64,000 nt of DNA from Jiulongibacter sp966250325 (GCA_966250325.1 CBINGY010000022.1:1-64000), one strand, 5' to 3'; positions 24,262 to 33,744 are shown, counted from the stretch's first letter. A program made the numbers and translations. The notes: generated from the sequence alone by a model not told the origin.

Positions 24262-26195
24262 GTAAGACGAAAGCCCTGGAGTGTCTTTTCAGACGTAAGA
24301 ACGTTGCCGATATACTGGCTACGATGAAGGAAAATGAGGAGGCCGAGAATTCGTTGAGAAGAAACCTGACAGTTCGTGATCTGACTGGTTTCGGAATTGC
24401 TGCTATTGTGGGAGCTGGCATATTCAGTACCATTGGCTCGGCGAGTTCAAACGGAGGACCTGCGGTTATCTTTCTATTTCTTTTTACGGCAATGGCCTGT
24501 GGGTTTGCTGCATTTGCCTATGCCGAATTTGCAGCCATGGTGCCAGTTTCTGGAAGTGCCTATACGTATTCTTATGTAGCCTTTGGGGAATTGGTAGCCT
24601 GGATCATCGGATGGGCTTTGATCATGGAGTACGCTGTCGGCAATATTACTGTAGCCATTTCCTGGAGTGACTACTTTACGGGTTTTCTGGAAAGTGGAGG
24701 GTTGCATCTTCCACAGTGGGTACAAATGGATTTCCTGACGGCCTACAAAGGTTATCATGAGGCTTTGGCTCTAATGGAACAAGGTAAAGAATGGAGTGAA
24801 CTTGAAACAAACCTGCAGGCAAGTTATCAGGCCTGGACGGAAGCTCCGAAATGGGGGGTATTTCATTTTGTAACAGATCTCCCAGCCTTGTTAATCATTG
24901 TTCTAGTCACATTTCTGGTCTACAGAGGTATGAAAGAATCAAGAAATGCAAGCAATCTTATGGTGGTCATAAAACTTTGTGTAATTCTTTTGGTGATAGC
25001 TGTAGGAATTTTTTACGTAGACACCGAAAACTGGAATCCATTTGCTCCTAACGGTCTTTCAGGAATTCTCAAAGGAGTTTCGGCAGTTTTCTTTGCCTAT
25101 ATTGGTTTTGACGCCATTTCTACCACTGCAGAAGAATGCCAGAATCCCCAGCGTGATCTCCCTCGGGGTATGATGTGGGCTATCATCGTGTGTACCATTC
25201 TGTACATAGCTATTGCCTTGATTCTTACAGGAATGGTACCCTATTATGAGCTGAATGTTGGCGACCCTCTGGCACATGTTTTTGAACAGGTAAATCTGAA
25301 ATGGATATCGGGAATTATTGCGGTAAGTGCGGTAGTGGCCATGGCTAGTGTGCTTCTTGTTTTTCAGATGGGCCAGCCAAGAATTTGGATGAGCATGAGC
25401 CGTGACGGCTTACTTCCGCCCATATTCTCCCGTATTCACCCGCGGTTTAAAACGCCCTCATTTGCTACCATTGTAACTGGTTTTGCCGTAGGGGTGCCCG
25501 CACTCTTTCTGAACCTTACGCTTGTGACGGACTTGTGCAGTATAGGAACTTTGTTTGCCTTCGTTTTAGTTTGTGGTGGCGTTTTGGTAATGCAGAATAA
25601 CCCCGATATACCTCAAGGGAAATTTAAAACACCGTACATTAATTCCAGATACATTTTCCCTCTTTTGGTGATTATTGGGTTGGTTTATGCATTTACCGTC
25701 GAAAAAACTGCAACAATGGAATTTATTACGAATCAAGCACGACTTCGAACACCCGCAGAAATGGTAAAGATGCTTAACGAAAGGCAGATACGAATAGTAA
25801 GTAGTGTGCTTAAAATGAACCACAAAGCTGATTCCGGGAATTCCGGAAACCTGGAAAACCAGCTTGAAATCCTAGCACTAGAACATCCCAATTATGAGGC
25901 CATTATCCGATCTTTACCCATTCGTGACTCACTGAAGTATGAAAGTGGCTTTCCACTTTTCCTTCATAAAATTCCAGGCTGGTTGTTTCTAATTACGGTA
26001 TTGGTTATGACAGTTTTGGCCTTTAAAAAAAGACTCTCACTTATTCCATTACTGGGAATGTTATCCTGTCTATATATGATGGTAGAGTTGAATGTCTGGA
26101 ACTGGATTTATTTCGGTATATGGCTCATTATGGGTCTAATCATTTACTTCTCGTATGGCTTCAGAAACAGCAAATTGGCTAATAAGAAGTATTAG
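24258..26195 (+). CDS. APC-family amino acid permease with extended loops
   Basis: 645 residues. Same fold as its upstream neighbour (GIAAIVGAGIFSTIGSASSNGGPA in helix 1 split over about 24 residues; FFAYIGFDAISTTAEECQNP in helix 6), but with two extra hydrophilic stretches: about 45 residues after helix 4 (near 155-200) and about 100 residues between the last helices (near 485-580). These insertions make it far longer than normal APC permeases (450-500 aa). It is translationally coupled to the upstream permease by a 4-nt overlap. The pair presumably came from tandem duplication. Confidence 0.9.
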   Translation: MSKTKALECLFRRKNVADILATMKENEEAENSLRRNLTVRDLTGFGIAAIVGAGIFSTIGSASSNGGPAVIFLFLFTAMACGFAAFAYAEFAAMVPVSGSAYTYSYVAFGELVAWIIGWALIMEYAVGNITVAISWSDYFTGFLESGGLHLPQWVQMDFLTAYKGYHEALALMEQGKEWSELETNLQASYQAWTEAPKWGVFHFVTDLPALLIIVLVTFLVYRGMKESRNASNLMVVIKLCVILLVIAVGIFYVDTENWNPFAPNGLSGILKGVSAVFFAYIGFDAISTTAEECQNPQRDLPRGMMWAIIVCTILYIAIALILTGMVPYYELNVGDPLAHVFEQVNLKWISGIIAVSAVVAMASVLLVFQMGQPRIWMSMSRDGLLPPIFSRIHPRFKTPSFATIVTGFAVGVPALFLNLTLVTDLCSIGTLFAFVLVCGGVLVMQNNPDIPQGKFKTPYINSRYIFPLLVIIGLVYAFTVEKTATMEFITNQARLRTPAEMVKMLNERQIRIVSSVLKMNHKADSGNSGNLENQLEILALEHPNYEAIIRSLPIRDSLKYESGFPLFLHKIPGWLFLITVLVMTVLAFKKRLSLIPLLGMLSCLYMMVELNVWNWIYFGIWLIMGLIIYFSYGFRNSKLANKKY

Positions 26196-26330
26196 TAATT
26201 CATTAATACATTTTGTCTACTCACTTCTGGCAAAAGCCAAATTTCTGTGAATCATTGATGAAAAAACAGTGACTTTGCCAGTTATATCCTATAAAAAAAT
26301 TTAAAGCCCATTTAATTCGTCACCCTTTTT

Positions 26331-27257
26331 ATGAAGAACAATCGTTACACCCTGTTTATCCTTCTGGTTGTTTTAATCACCTATAATTTCCCCGACTATT
26401 TCATTGAAATAAATGGAATAAAACTAACTGCACTGATCTCTCCAATATTGCAGGTGATAATGTTTGGAATGGGTACTACAGTTACATTCAATGATTTCAT
26501 TGGAGTGGTAAAAACACCCAAAACTGTGGCCATTGGCATAATTCTTCATTTCGTTTTTATGCCTCTTCTGGGTTTTGGAATAGCCAAAATAGGTAACTTT
26601 CCGCCAGAAATTGCGGCCGGTATAATTTTGATTGGTTGTAGTCCAAGCGGCCTGGCTTCTCACGTGATCTGCCTGTTAGCCAAAGCCAATGTCCCGCTTT
26701 CAATAACAATTGGTACTGTAGGTACAATGCTGGCACCAGTACTTACGCCTTTTCTGATGCGTTTGCTCGGAGGGGCCTTTATAGAGGTGAACCTGTTGGA
26801 TATGGCACTGCATATGACTCAGCTCGTGATTCTTCCAGTGGGATTGGGTTTCCTTCTCAATCGTTACTTCCCAAAATTCATCAACTCTATCAAACAAATA
26901 TTACCTATATTTTCGATGGCTGGAATAGCCTTTATAATCGGAACCACGACGGCAGCAGGCCATCAATCGCTAGCCTCTATGGGACTTTTGCTTTTCATAG
27001 CCGTACTAGTTCATAATTTGGGAGGATATCTTCTAGGCTATTTCTCATCACGTTTACTTGGTCTGAATGAGCAGGATAGCCGCACTGTGGCCGTGGAAGT
27101 TGGAATGCAAAATGCCGGACTTGCTTCAGCACTCGCTGTCGAAATGGGAAAAGCCGCCACCGTGGGCCTTGCTGCTGCTATCTTTGGTCCGTTAATGAAC
27201 GTAACGGGCTCACTGCTGGCAAGTTGGTGGGGTAAACCGGAAAATAAACCGAAATAA
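26331..27257 (+). CDS. Bile acid:sodium symporter (BASS) family transporter
   Basis: 308 residues, nine to ten helices. Characteristic motifs are GCSPSGLASHVICLLAKANV (about 104-123), the first discontinuous-helix region that binds sodium, and EVGMQNAGLASALAVEM (about 261-277), the second crossover. Bacterial BASS proteins carry organic acids (pantoate, 2-keto acids, pyruvate-like solutes) rather than bile acids. It is 135 nt after the permease pair in the same direction but probably has its own promoter. A starting Met followed by KNNRYT is the first in the frame. Confidence 0.9.
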   Translation: MKNNRYTLFILLVVLITYNFPDYFIEINGIKLTALISPILQVIMFGMGTTVTFNDFIGVVKTPKTVAIGIILHFVFMPLLGFGIAKIGNFPPEIAAGIILIGCSPSGLASHVICLLAKANVPLSITIGTVGTMLAPVLTPFLMRLLGGAFIEVNLLDMALHMTQLVILPVGLGFLLNRYFPKFINSIKQILPIFSMAGIAFIIGTTTAAGHQSLASMGLLLFIAVLVHNLGGYLLGYFSSRLLGLNEQDSRTVAVEVGMQNAGLASALAVEMGKAATVGLAAAIFGPLMNVTGSLLASWWGKPENKPK

Positions 27258-27348
27258 TGGTTATAATAACGCTACAAGCGGTTGTAAGCCGCCAAAGCCT
27301 GTTTTTTCCAATTCCCCTGGTGTATGTTAAATTCCATCCTTCTTATAG

Positions 27349-27555
27349 GGATATGCTGCTAGCTGGGCTAAATGCAAGATCATAGTGCCCCACATACACG
27401 CTGGCAAGGGAAAAATAGCAATTCAGAACTGCCATATTTTCGATAACAAAATACGCGGAATAGATGACAGCCCAGGCAAAACATATTCTTTTGGCGGAAA
27501 TGTAATTTACAATAACGGAGCCGATGGTTCCCTCATCGTCAGAAATCCACGTTGA
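27349..27555 (+). pseudogene. Fragment resembling a right-handed beta-helix repeat protein
   Basis: A 68-codon frame, closed upstream by TAG and without ATG, encodes GKGKIAIQNCHIFDNKIRG and then FGGNVIYNNGADGSLIVRNP before a TGA. Alternating I/V-x-N-C/N-x-I/F turns with N-ladders are typical of parallel beta-helix (pectate-lyase-like) proteins. No start, no signal peptide and no continuation, so it is a stranded piece of a larger gene. Identification rests on pattern only. Confidence 0.4.
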
Positions 27556-27784
27556 CAACTTTACTCGGTGATTATTAAAATTAGGCTAAAAATGTTCCAT
27601 CATTTAATGCAGTAGCCAGAGATATTCATCCGAAAAAGCCTTTTTATAAAGTAGGATTATTCCCAAGGGCAAGGCCTTTGGGAATAACGGGTTGAAATCT
27701 ATCTATATATATTTTAAACTAACTCTCAACCCTGACACGCCTTGAGTTCATGACAAAGATATCCAAAATCAATCAGAATTCAAC

Positions 27785-28167
27785 TCAACATATATGGTGA
27801 TGTACTTCAAGGATATGAAAATCCTGCTTATCAGGGTATTCAGATAAAAATTGAATGAAGTCCTTAAATTGTTCCGTGTTAAAAATATCAATCGGGTCAG
27901 GAGTCTCGAGCGTAAGCACTCCATTGTAAACATAGTGAAGTACCTTCGGAACATCAACCGAAACCTTGTACAAACTTATACGTATTTTGGAATGCCTGGA
28001 GATAATCAGGGACATTAAGCCATAGCCCCTTCACAGGATCGATAACACCCTGAATTCTCTGGCATGTTGAGTTTGGAAAGTCTATTGGTAGTTTGTAAAA
28101 AGTAAAAGATATTTTCATCTACGAAATGGTCTTTCATATGAAATTGTTGAAGCTTCAGAGAAGCCAT
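27785..28167 (-). pseudogene. Frameshifted gene for an unknown protein of about 125 aa
   Basis: Minus-strand reading starts at an ATG (28167) with MASLKLQQFHMKDHFVDENI, continues in a second frame with CQRIQGVIDPVKGLWLNVPD and YLQAFQNTYKF, and in a third frame with VPKVLHYVYNGVLTLETPD and FKDFIQFLSEYPDKQDFHIL to a stop. Coding character passes from frame to frame at about 28085 and 27975, so at least two frameshifts have destroyed one gene. The product family is not recognised. Confidence 0.55.
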
Positions 28168-28622
28168 AGTGGTTTTATACCTGACAGGTTAAGAAACGTG
28201 TTTATTACAACGTGAGGCAACTTAAAAAAATATTCCTGCAAGCAAGGCTGACAGGAATACTAACCTCGTCTTTTGGACGACCAATTGGTAAAATGAAAAT
28301 CTCTAATGGAATTTTACTAAAGTTAGCAGAAAGTATTCACAAATGAAATAGGAGCAATCGTAGATTTCTAACCCTTACCTATATACTGACTTATTTTAAG
28401 AAGTTTTCGCAAACAAGCCTTCTCCAACCGGAAAAGGCCTTTTTAACTTCTAAATCCACACAACTTATATCTAAAGCTAATAGGATTTGATTACATTTTC
28501 AACTATGGTGATTCACTTTACTAATCGCAATGTTATAGTCGACACTTTCGCTTGGTTGGTCCCGAGGTGACTGTTTTGGCCCCTAAATAAACTAGACATG
28601 ATTACGAATAATTTTTTGTAAT

Positions 28623-28922
28623 TATGGATATGGGAAAGAGTTCACAAAGGTTGAGAAACTAGCCATCATATAAGAAGCCACTGCGAATGGGCTACGAGTT
28701 ACATCTGAGAAGTATACACTGTAACCGACCACCCTTTATTACTGGAAGAAAAAGGTAGGAGAAATGGTTGATCAAAGACTGGATCATGGATTAACTCGAG
28801 AGCGATTGGCTGTTATCAAAAATCTGGAGAAGTAGAACCAAACCTTAAAGGAAATCAGACAATTGACAGAAGATTCTCTCAAAGTATTAAGACGTAGAAA
28901 CAGCACCCTAATCACCGGGTAA
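28623..28922 (+). pseudogene. Decayed IS3-type transposase OrfA
   Basis: One reading frame gives GKEFTKVEKLAII, stop, EATANGLRVTSEKYTL, stop, PTTLYYWKKKVGEM followed by DHGLTRERLAVIKNLEK, stop, NQTLKEIRQLTEDSLKV. This is the helix-turn-helix plus leucine-zipper layout of OrfA from IS3-like elements (SxKY..S.TTLYYW then RLxxLexEN). Three in-frame stops (TAA, TAA, TAG) and no OrfB downstream show that it is dead. Confidence 0.65.
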
Positions 28923-29051
28923 ACGTAGAACTGGAAAACAATTTATTACTTTTAATCAATTGGAAAATGTCGGCCTATAAGGGTAAAAGGCCAGTGGCAG
29001 ATAAGCATATCTAATAGTTTAATAAAGTCTATTGAGTCAATATGAACTGAA

Positions 29052-29765
29052 TTACAAATCCAACAACTTGTCAATTTCCTTTTCCATAGGTTTTTCCTCA
29101 AAGAATATCTGTCTGGCAGAAATAACGCCATCCGGCCGGATAAGAAAAGCCATATTAGGTGCTTGACCATAAAGTGTCCAGAAAACGTTATCGGGGTTGT
29201 CAACCAACACTTCTGGTTCAATACTCAGGAGATCAACCCACTTTGAAGTAAGTTGCCTTCTTTCGGCATAGGTTTTAGGCCTTCTGGCCTCTATTCCATC
29301 CTTTATGTTCAGTTTGGATGGCCAGACCTGGTTTGAAATAGAGTATGGGCTGGCTACATCGGACGGGTGGGCTTCCATGGTGTGAATCACATATACACTA
29401 AGCTTTTTACGATAACTGCGGGTAAGCTCTGTAACTTCTTCAATATGGCCCCGTGAAATATCACAGGTATAGCTTCCATTGACCAACAAAATCGGTTTTC
29501 ATTTTTTTAGCTCCTTATACAGATTGAATAGATCGCCATTCAGATAACGAATAGTGAAATCAGGTGCTTTTTCACCGGCTTGTTTCACCAGAAATTTCCA
29601 ACGCATCATAAAGTTTTCATCCTCCATAGCTGCCGATTTACGGAAAACGATTTTCCGGGCATCATCCGCTGTTGGCTTCAAAGATTTAGACATTTCCTGA
29701 GCATGGGAAATAAGGGACGTCAGAAACAGGGCGGGTAAAAGTGACTTGCAAATTAGACTTTTCAT
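29052..29765 (-). pseudogene. Secreted deiodinase-like thioredoxin-fold protein, interrupted by an in-frame TGA
   Basis: One minus-strand frame of 238 codons: a signal peptide (MKSLICKSLLPALFLTSLIS), a region with APDFTIRYLNGDLFNLYKEL, then a TGA at 29501-29499, and KPILLVNGSYTCDISRG, MEAHPSDVASPYS to the end at 29052. GSYTC plus EAHPSD is the pattern of iodothyronine-deiodinase-like redoxins. The catalytic position is Cys here, not selenocysteine. The TGA takes the place of the Gly expected before KPILLV, so it fits a GGA-to-TGA nonsense mutation. No frameshift is needed to join the halves. Unless read through, the product is a secreted stub of 88 residues. Confidence 0.75.
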
Positions 29766-30032
29766 AAGTACAGACGAAGATTAGGTTTTCAAATAGGTTG
29801 AACAAGGCTGTCTAGCCGGTTGAATCAAAACTATTGACACATTCGTTTTTGTACTATTTAAATAGAAGGGTTATTAATTTTGCTAGATGAAAAGGTCATA
29901 TTGGACTTTATTGATTTAAATAGCCAGATTATTGGCTTTTGACCGTACCCTGGATGCTAACATCCTCCTTAAAACGGTTTAGGTCTTATTTGTCCAAAAA
30001 ACAACGCGATACAAGATCAGCATTAATAATAA

Positions 30033-30323
30033 TTCGTCATACCTATCGTTGTAGAACGCTTTCCATTCGGAATTCATGACGAATCGCCCAAAGGATGTGA
30101 TGCCAACAGGCCAATAAATCATTCAACAGGAGCCGCGGAAATATTCACCCTCAGCCTTGATCTTAATACTTACACACTCCCCTTTAATCCGAAGTTTATT
30201 GAACCGAAACTACTGGGAGGAACAAACACTGGAATCATGCTTATTGATCTACTTAAAAAAAGAAAAGTTAATAGTGATTCCGCCAATACAGGAACCTATA
30301 AAAGTTTGCATATCTGTTCCTGA
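30033..30323 (+). other. Open stretch without start codon, possible gene remnant
   Basis: A 96-codon frame bounded by stops, with no ATG in the first two thirds, encodes PFGIHDESPKGCDANRPIN and later TLSLDLNTYTLPFNPKFIE. The composition looks protein-like but no family is recognised. The whole gap 29766-30447 has no intact gene; a TAATTTTG at about 29873-29880 could be an old promoter -7 element. Confidence 0.25.
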
Positions 30324-30447
30324 TCTTCCTATTAATTGATTTCTAGACATTTAAAAATTCGAAATCTAACAAGGAGTTTACTTTGGGGTGTTTCATTCAC
30401 TCGCGGGTATTCATTCCCTGCGTCCGGATTTTATAATACTGAATACC

Positions 30448-30702
30448 TCATAATCCCCGACTATTACATTTTCCGTCCTGAGTCGGAATCATATTTTTGT
30501 TGTCGAGCCGATAGCTGTAATTCTCGAAATTCATGTTTTGAAATGAGCCCAGAGAGACCTCAGTATCTGCACCATCCACCACCTTTCCTTCCAGAAAGCC
30601 AAACTTTTGGAGAGCGTCATTCAGGGTAAGCTGCTTGTCATTTTCCTGGGCAATTGCATATGTGAAAGAGAAAGAACAAAGAACCGGAAGTACTATTTTC
30701 AT
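30448..30702 (-). CDS. Small secreted protein, unknown
   Basis: 84 residues with a clear signal peptide (MKIVLPVLCSFSFTYAIAQ) and a polar mature part of about 65 residues (KQLTLNDALQKFGFLEGKVV), one cysteine near the C-terminus. It stands alone between remnants, so it may be the surviving N-terminal part of a longer secreted protein. No family recognised. Confidence 0.45.
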   Translation of the reverse strand: MKIVLPVLCSFSFTYAIAQENDKQLTLNDALQKFGFLEGKVVDGADTEVSLGSFQNMNFENYSYRLDNKNMIPTQDGKCNSRGL

Positions 30703-30910
30703 AACGATAATTTACTTTCATATGCAAAATTCCGCCTTGAAGTTGCCTGAGCCGTTACTCACTCCTCAAACTCTTCACCCGGTTCAGCAGTGCCGTTTTT
30801 ATGGTTTGATAACTCACAGTTAATATAGTTATGGTAAGAAAGGAAATAGCAGCCAGCAAGTACATCTACATGACACCTATTTTCATTTGAAAAATATCTG
30901 TTAAATGTCA

Positions 30911-30935
30911 ATGTCCTAAAAAGGGGAGGGTTACA
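30911..30935 (+). repeat. Copy A of a 25/24-bp inverted repeat
   Basis: ATGTCCTAAAAAGGGGAGG followed by GTTACA. The reverse complement, with one A fewer, is at 35883-35906. The repeat is itself followed by AGGACAT at 30938-30944, which mirrors its first seven bases. The two copies face each other across about 5 kb of AT-rich accessory genes and may be ends of a mobile element. Confidence 0.7.
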
Positions 30936-30997
30936 CCAGGACATTCAAATGTTGGTACCCGTAATTCAACTTGTTATATGTTAGCAACTTGCATATA

Positions 30998-31456
30998 CTA
31001 TTTCAATTTCTCAAGGGTAATATTATTCATTCCCTGGTTGAAATAAATTACCAGACGATTGCCTCTAACAACATAGGATTCAGCGTTTCCAATTGAATCG
31101 AACAATCTTGCCCATTCCGGCTCAGTAATAAAAGTCTGAAGAAGATTGCTTATCGTGATTCCTCCTTTATTGTCAATTGTATAGTCGCCCGAAAAAGAGT
31201 TGGTGACTTTTATCCCGGATATTTTTCCACCTGACAGATCAGTTTCAGTGAAACGAACGGTTACGTCTCCATTATTATACTGACTCCAGGTATTCTCCCC
31301 GTTTTTTTTAATCACCGACGAAATTTTATAAGAAACCACTCTCCACTCACCGGTAAGGTCATATGTTGCAATAATATCCTTTTCGCTACACCCCCCAATG
31401 TGAAAAGCAACAAGTACTAATACAGCTATTCGAAGCGGGCAGAATAAATTTTTCAT
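30998..31456 (-). CDS. Lipoprotein with META/lipocalin-like domain
   Basis: 152 residues with a lipoprotein signal peptide ending in the lipobox HIGGC (Cys23). The mature part starts LTGEWRVVSYKI and contains VTNSFSGDYTIDNKGGITIS and YVVRGNRLVIYF, a small beta-barrel plan like META (HslJ-type) or lipocalin-like stress proteins of Bacteroidota. It is probably anchored in the outer membrane facing the periplasm. Stand-alone gene; function not known. Confidence 0.7.
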   Translation of the reverse strand: MKNLFCPLRIAVLVLVAFHIGGCSEKDIIATYDLTGEWRVVSYKISSVIKKNGENTWSQYNNGDVTVRFTETDLSGGKISGIKVTNSFSGDYTIDNKGGITISNLLQTFITEPEWARLFDSIGNAESYVVRGNRLVIYFNQGMNNITLEKLK

Positions 31457-31841
31457 GACATGTGTTTATACCCATAAATTCACTTTTCGCCTTCAGGGTT
31501 GTTTCATGTTTACCGAAAAAGACCTTTCGTTAACCATTTCCTAACCCTTACCAGTAACACATCCAGAAAATTCAATGATTCGGGGTTCTCGGATCGCTAC
31601 CCAAGCCTTTAATCAGAATACCTTACTGGATGGGATAATTCAACTATACACAAATATGAAATTCCACTTGACAGGAATATTCGTTTATCGTCGTATTTTA
31701 ACTTTTCCTATTTTGGGGGAGGGTTATCAAAGGGCAATAGTCAGGCGTTTGAACGGTAAAAACTATCGACAATTAAGTTCAACTAAAGCTTCATTCTTGG
31801 TATTACATGCCGATCGAAGCCTTAGTTCTTAGCTGCTGCAA
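31457..31841. other. Intergenic stretch without a supported gene
   Basis: An 85-codon plus-strand ORF (31575-31832) is present but has no recognisable motif, promoter or coding bias. I see nothing else. Confidence 0.3.
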
Positions 31842-32243
31842 TTATTTATCAGTTATTGTTGAACTGTCAAATAAGGTAATTTGCATCCCATTTGGATCTT
31901 CAATTCTCATTACATTACTCCATGGAGCTTTTGTAATTTCTCCTATTTTTTTTGCCGCACCAGTTTGTGTTAAAAATTCAGACTTTTCTGTCAATTTTCC
32001 TCCAAAATTTAAAGCGATTCGTATGTCCCCGGAAACACCTGCTCTTCCAACTTCCATTTGGTCAATAAAATCTTTGTGATTACGGTCAATTATTTCTAAA
32101 GATGCTAATCCCGCCTCAAGGATAATCCCTTTTCCAGTATCTTCATCCCAAGAAAGTGATTCTTTTAACCCAACTTCATTTTTATAAAAATTGATAACTT
32201 CATCTAAATTTTCAACTGTTAAGATTAATCGTAACTCTTTCAT
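31842..32243 (-). CDS. VOC-superfamily (glyoxalase/bleomycin resistance) protein
   Basis: 133 residues of two beta-alpha-beta-beta-beta modules: ELRLILTVENLDEVINFYKN at the start and APWSNVMRIEDPNGMQITLF near the end, the usual VOC signature with a metal-type Glu/His region poorly conserved. Enzymes of this fold isomerise, dioxygenate or bind small molecules; the substrate cannot be inferred. Base composition is AT-richer than the chromosome at 1-7 kb, in line with acquisition by transfer. Confidence 0.85.
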   Translation of the reverse strand: MKELRLILTVENLDEVINFYKNEVGLKESLSWDEDTGKGIILEAGLASLEIIDRNHKDFIDQMEVGRAGVSGDIRIALNFGGKLTEKSEFLTQTGAAKKIGEITKAPWSNVMRIEDPNGMQITLFDSSTITDK

Positions 32244-32576
32244 ATCATTTATTTTTTTTCATTGATTTTTTTCACTATTCCCCTCTTAATCAATGTGTAT
32301 TGCAAAAATTAGTTAATAGCTATAGATGTACTTTTTACTTTAATCTGAGATTAAAAATTTTGTTTATAAAATATTCGTGTAAATCATTTACTCCAAGATC
32401 GTGTCCAAATTAGCTTCTTCAAACCTAAATTTGGAAGAATATTTAATAGTATAATTGCCTTCATATAAGTTGCAGCTAGCAGTTCTCAATTGTACGCAGG
32501 CAGGACTTTTACTACTGAACCTCATACGAAACACAAAAACCCTGCTTGCGTATAGGCGATATTAGCGGGCCATTGT
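32244..32576. other. AT-rich intergenic stretch, no gene seen
   Basis: Both flanking genes read on the minus strand. I see no ORF with coding character, no RNA gene and no strong promoter. Confidence 0.3.
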
Positions 32577-33164
32577 TCATTCTTCGTCTTTTAAACGCAG
32601 GACAAAAATTTTCCCTAATGGAGAAAGCTCGTAACCAACAGTATGACTGATGGTCAGTCCCATGTTTTTCAGTTTTCGGATACTCAGTTTTAACCATTCC
32701 TTTTCAAACCCTGTTAGTTTTGCGATGCCTTTGGCGTGTAAATTGGGATTGTCTTTTATCGCCAATAAAACCTTTTCCGTCCAATGTCCTTGTCTACTGT
32801 ACTTGTTCAGCCGTTCTAACTTCTTTTTTAAATCGGCAAATTGCCGTTCGGATAGTTCTGTTCTTTCTCTTAGTTTTATTCGTGGGTCTGCGGAATGATA
32901 GCTCACGGATATTTTGAAAATCGTTCCTGTGCTATTGTTCGTAAATGATTTTAGTAATTGTTTCCTGTCTGCGAAGCCCGCATGTAAAGCGTCTTTCTCG
33001 GTTATATCGTTTTCGTCTACTGTTTCTATTTTTCTGATTTCAACCAAGCCGACAGAAGTATGTAACAGACTTCCTTCTTTGACAGAAGCCTTTTGCCACC
33101 TGCGGAAAGCCAAAGTTATTTTGCCTGATTTTATTCCGCTTAAATGTATCTCTTTGAACAACAT
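32577..33164 (-). CDS. ASCH/PUA-like domain protein with winged-helix C-terminus
   Basis: 195 residues. The N-terminal part (MLFKEIHLSGIKSGKITLAF, then GLVEIRKIETVDEN) is an ASCH (PUA-like) RNA-binding fold. The C-terminal half (about 120-190) is helical with KGIAKLTGFEKEWLKLSIRK and LKNMGLTISHTVGYELSPLG, a winged-helix pattern. Together this suggests a nucleic-acid-binding regulator. It follows the truncated oxidoreductase fragment by 2 nt, so it was once the second gene of an operon. Confidence 0.7.
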   Translation of the reverse strand: MLFKEIHLSGIKSGKITLAFRRWQKASVKEGSLLHTSVGLVEIRKIETVDENDITEKDALHAGFADRKQLLKSFTNNSTGTIFKISVSYHSADPRIKLRERTELSERQFADLKKKLERLNKYSRQGHWTEKVLLAIKDNPNLHAKGIAKLTGFEKEWLKLSIRKLKNMGLTISHTVGYELSPLGKIFVLRLKDEE

Positions 33165-33166
33165 AG

Positions 33167-33295
33167 TTACATGCTCTTTACATACTCGTCCAAACTTAAC
33201 GGTTTTCTACCAAGCAATTTTTCAAGGGTGTAATCTATGTAGGAAAACTCGCCTATTTTAATACCGTTTGCCATACTTACCAATAAATCTAGTTC
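33167..33295 (-). pseudogene. C-terminal fragment of an NmrA/SDR-type NAD(P)-binding protein
   Basis: 43 codons encode ELDLLVSMANGIKIGEFSY, DYTLEKLLGRKPLSLDEYVK and a stop. The ending L.GRKP.S..E.vk is typical of NmrA-like NAD(P)H-binding oxidoreductases. The frame is closed by TAA immediately upstream, so the Rossmann domain is missing. Confidence 0.6.
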
Positions 33296-33382
33296 TTAAA
33301 TGGGCATTTGATAACTAATCAATTCTTCCCTACAAGTAGTGTGTTTATATTAAAATCGACGCGTTGAGCGGTTAAATATAAT

Positions 33383-33583
33383 TTACTTCTGATGTATTGG
33401 CAGTAGTAAATGTTTAGAACCTGAAGGCTTCCGATTCGTTTCAACTGCAAACAACCACCCAAAACTCTCTTTCTAGCGGTACTCTTTACGAAGGGTTACA
33501 GCCATAAAATTCTGAACCTCTCCTGAAAGTCTCCAAGCCCAGGCTCTCCACCATTCAGCTGTCTTGTTTTGGGATAGGGTCAT
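33383..33583 (-). pseudogene. Short coding remnant with internal TAG, family unknown
   Basis: Starting at an ATG (33583) the frame reads MTLSQNKTAEWWRAWAWRLS, QNFMAVTLRKEYR, TAG (33475-33473), KESFGWLFAVETNRKPSG and ends with TAA at 33383-33385. The Trp-rich stretch and continuity after the stop look like old coding sequence. A second copy of the start context (TGACCCTTTCCCAAA) occurs near 33700. The rest of 33296-33744 shows no gene. Confidence 0.35.
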
Positions 33584-33744
33584 TGAGCCTTAATTATTCG
33601 TTTCAACTAACTCCATTTGGGGAAGGCTAACACTTTACTGTCAACAAAGCACAAACTTTGATTAAAGCACTAAGCTGAATTGAACCGCTGACCTCCACTT
33701 TGGGAAAGGGTCACTGATGGCAATAGTTGTTTTTTGTCAGTTTA

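Noticed and set aside
28952..29221. 89-codon ORF overlapping the redoxin gene in another frame
   Set aside because: The redoxin frame has clear family motifs; this one has none.
29499..29501. In-frame TGA as a selenocysteine codon
   Set aside because: It is not at the catalytic position (which is Cys), Gly is expected there, and no hairpin typical of a SECIS element is apparent next to it.
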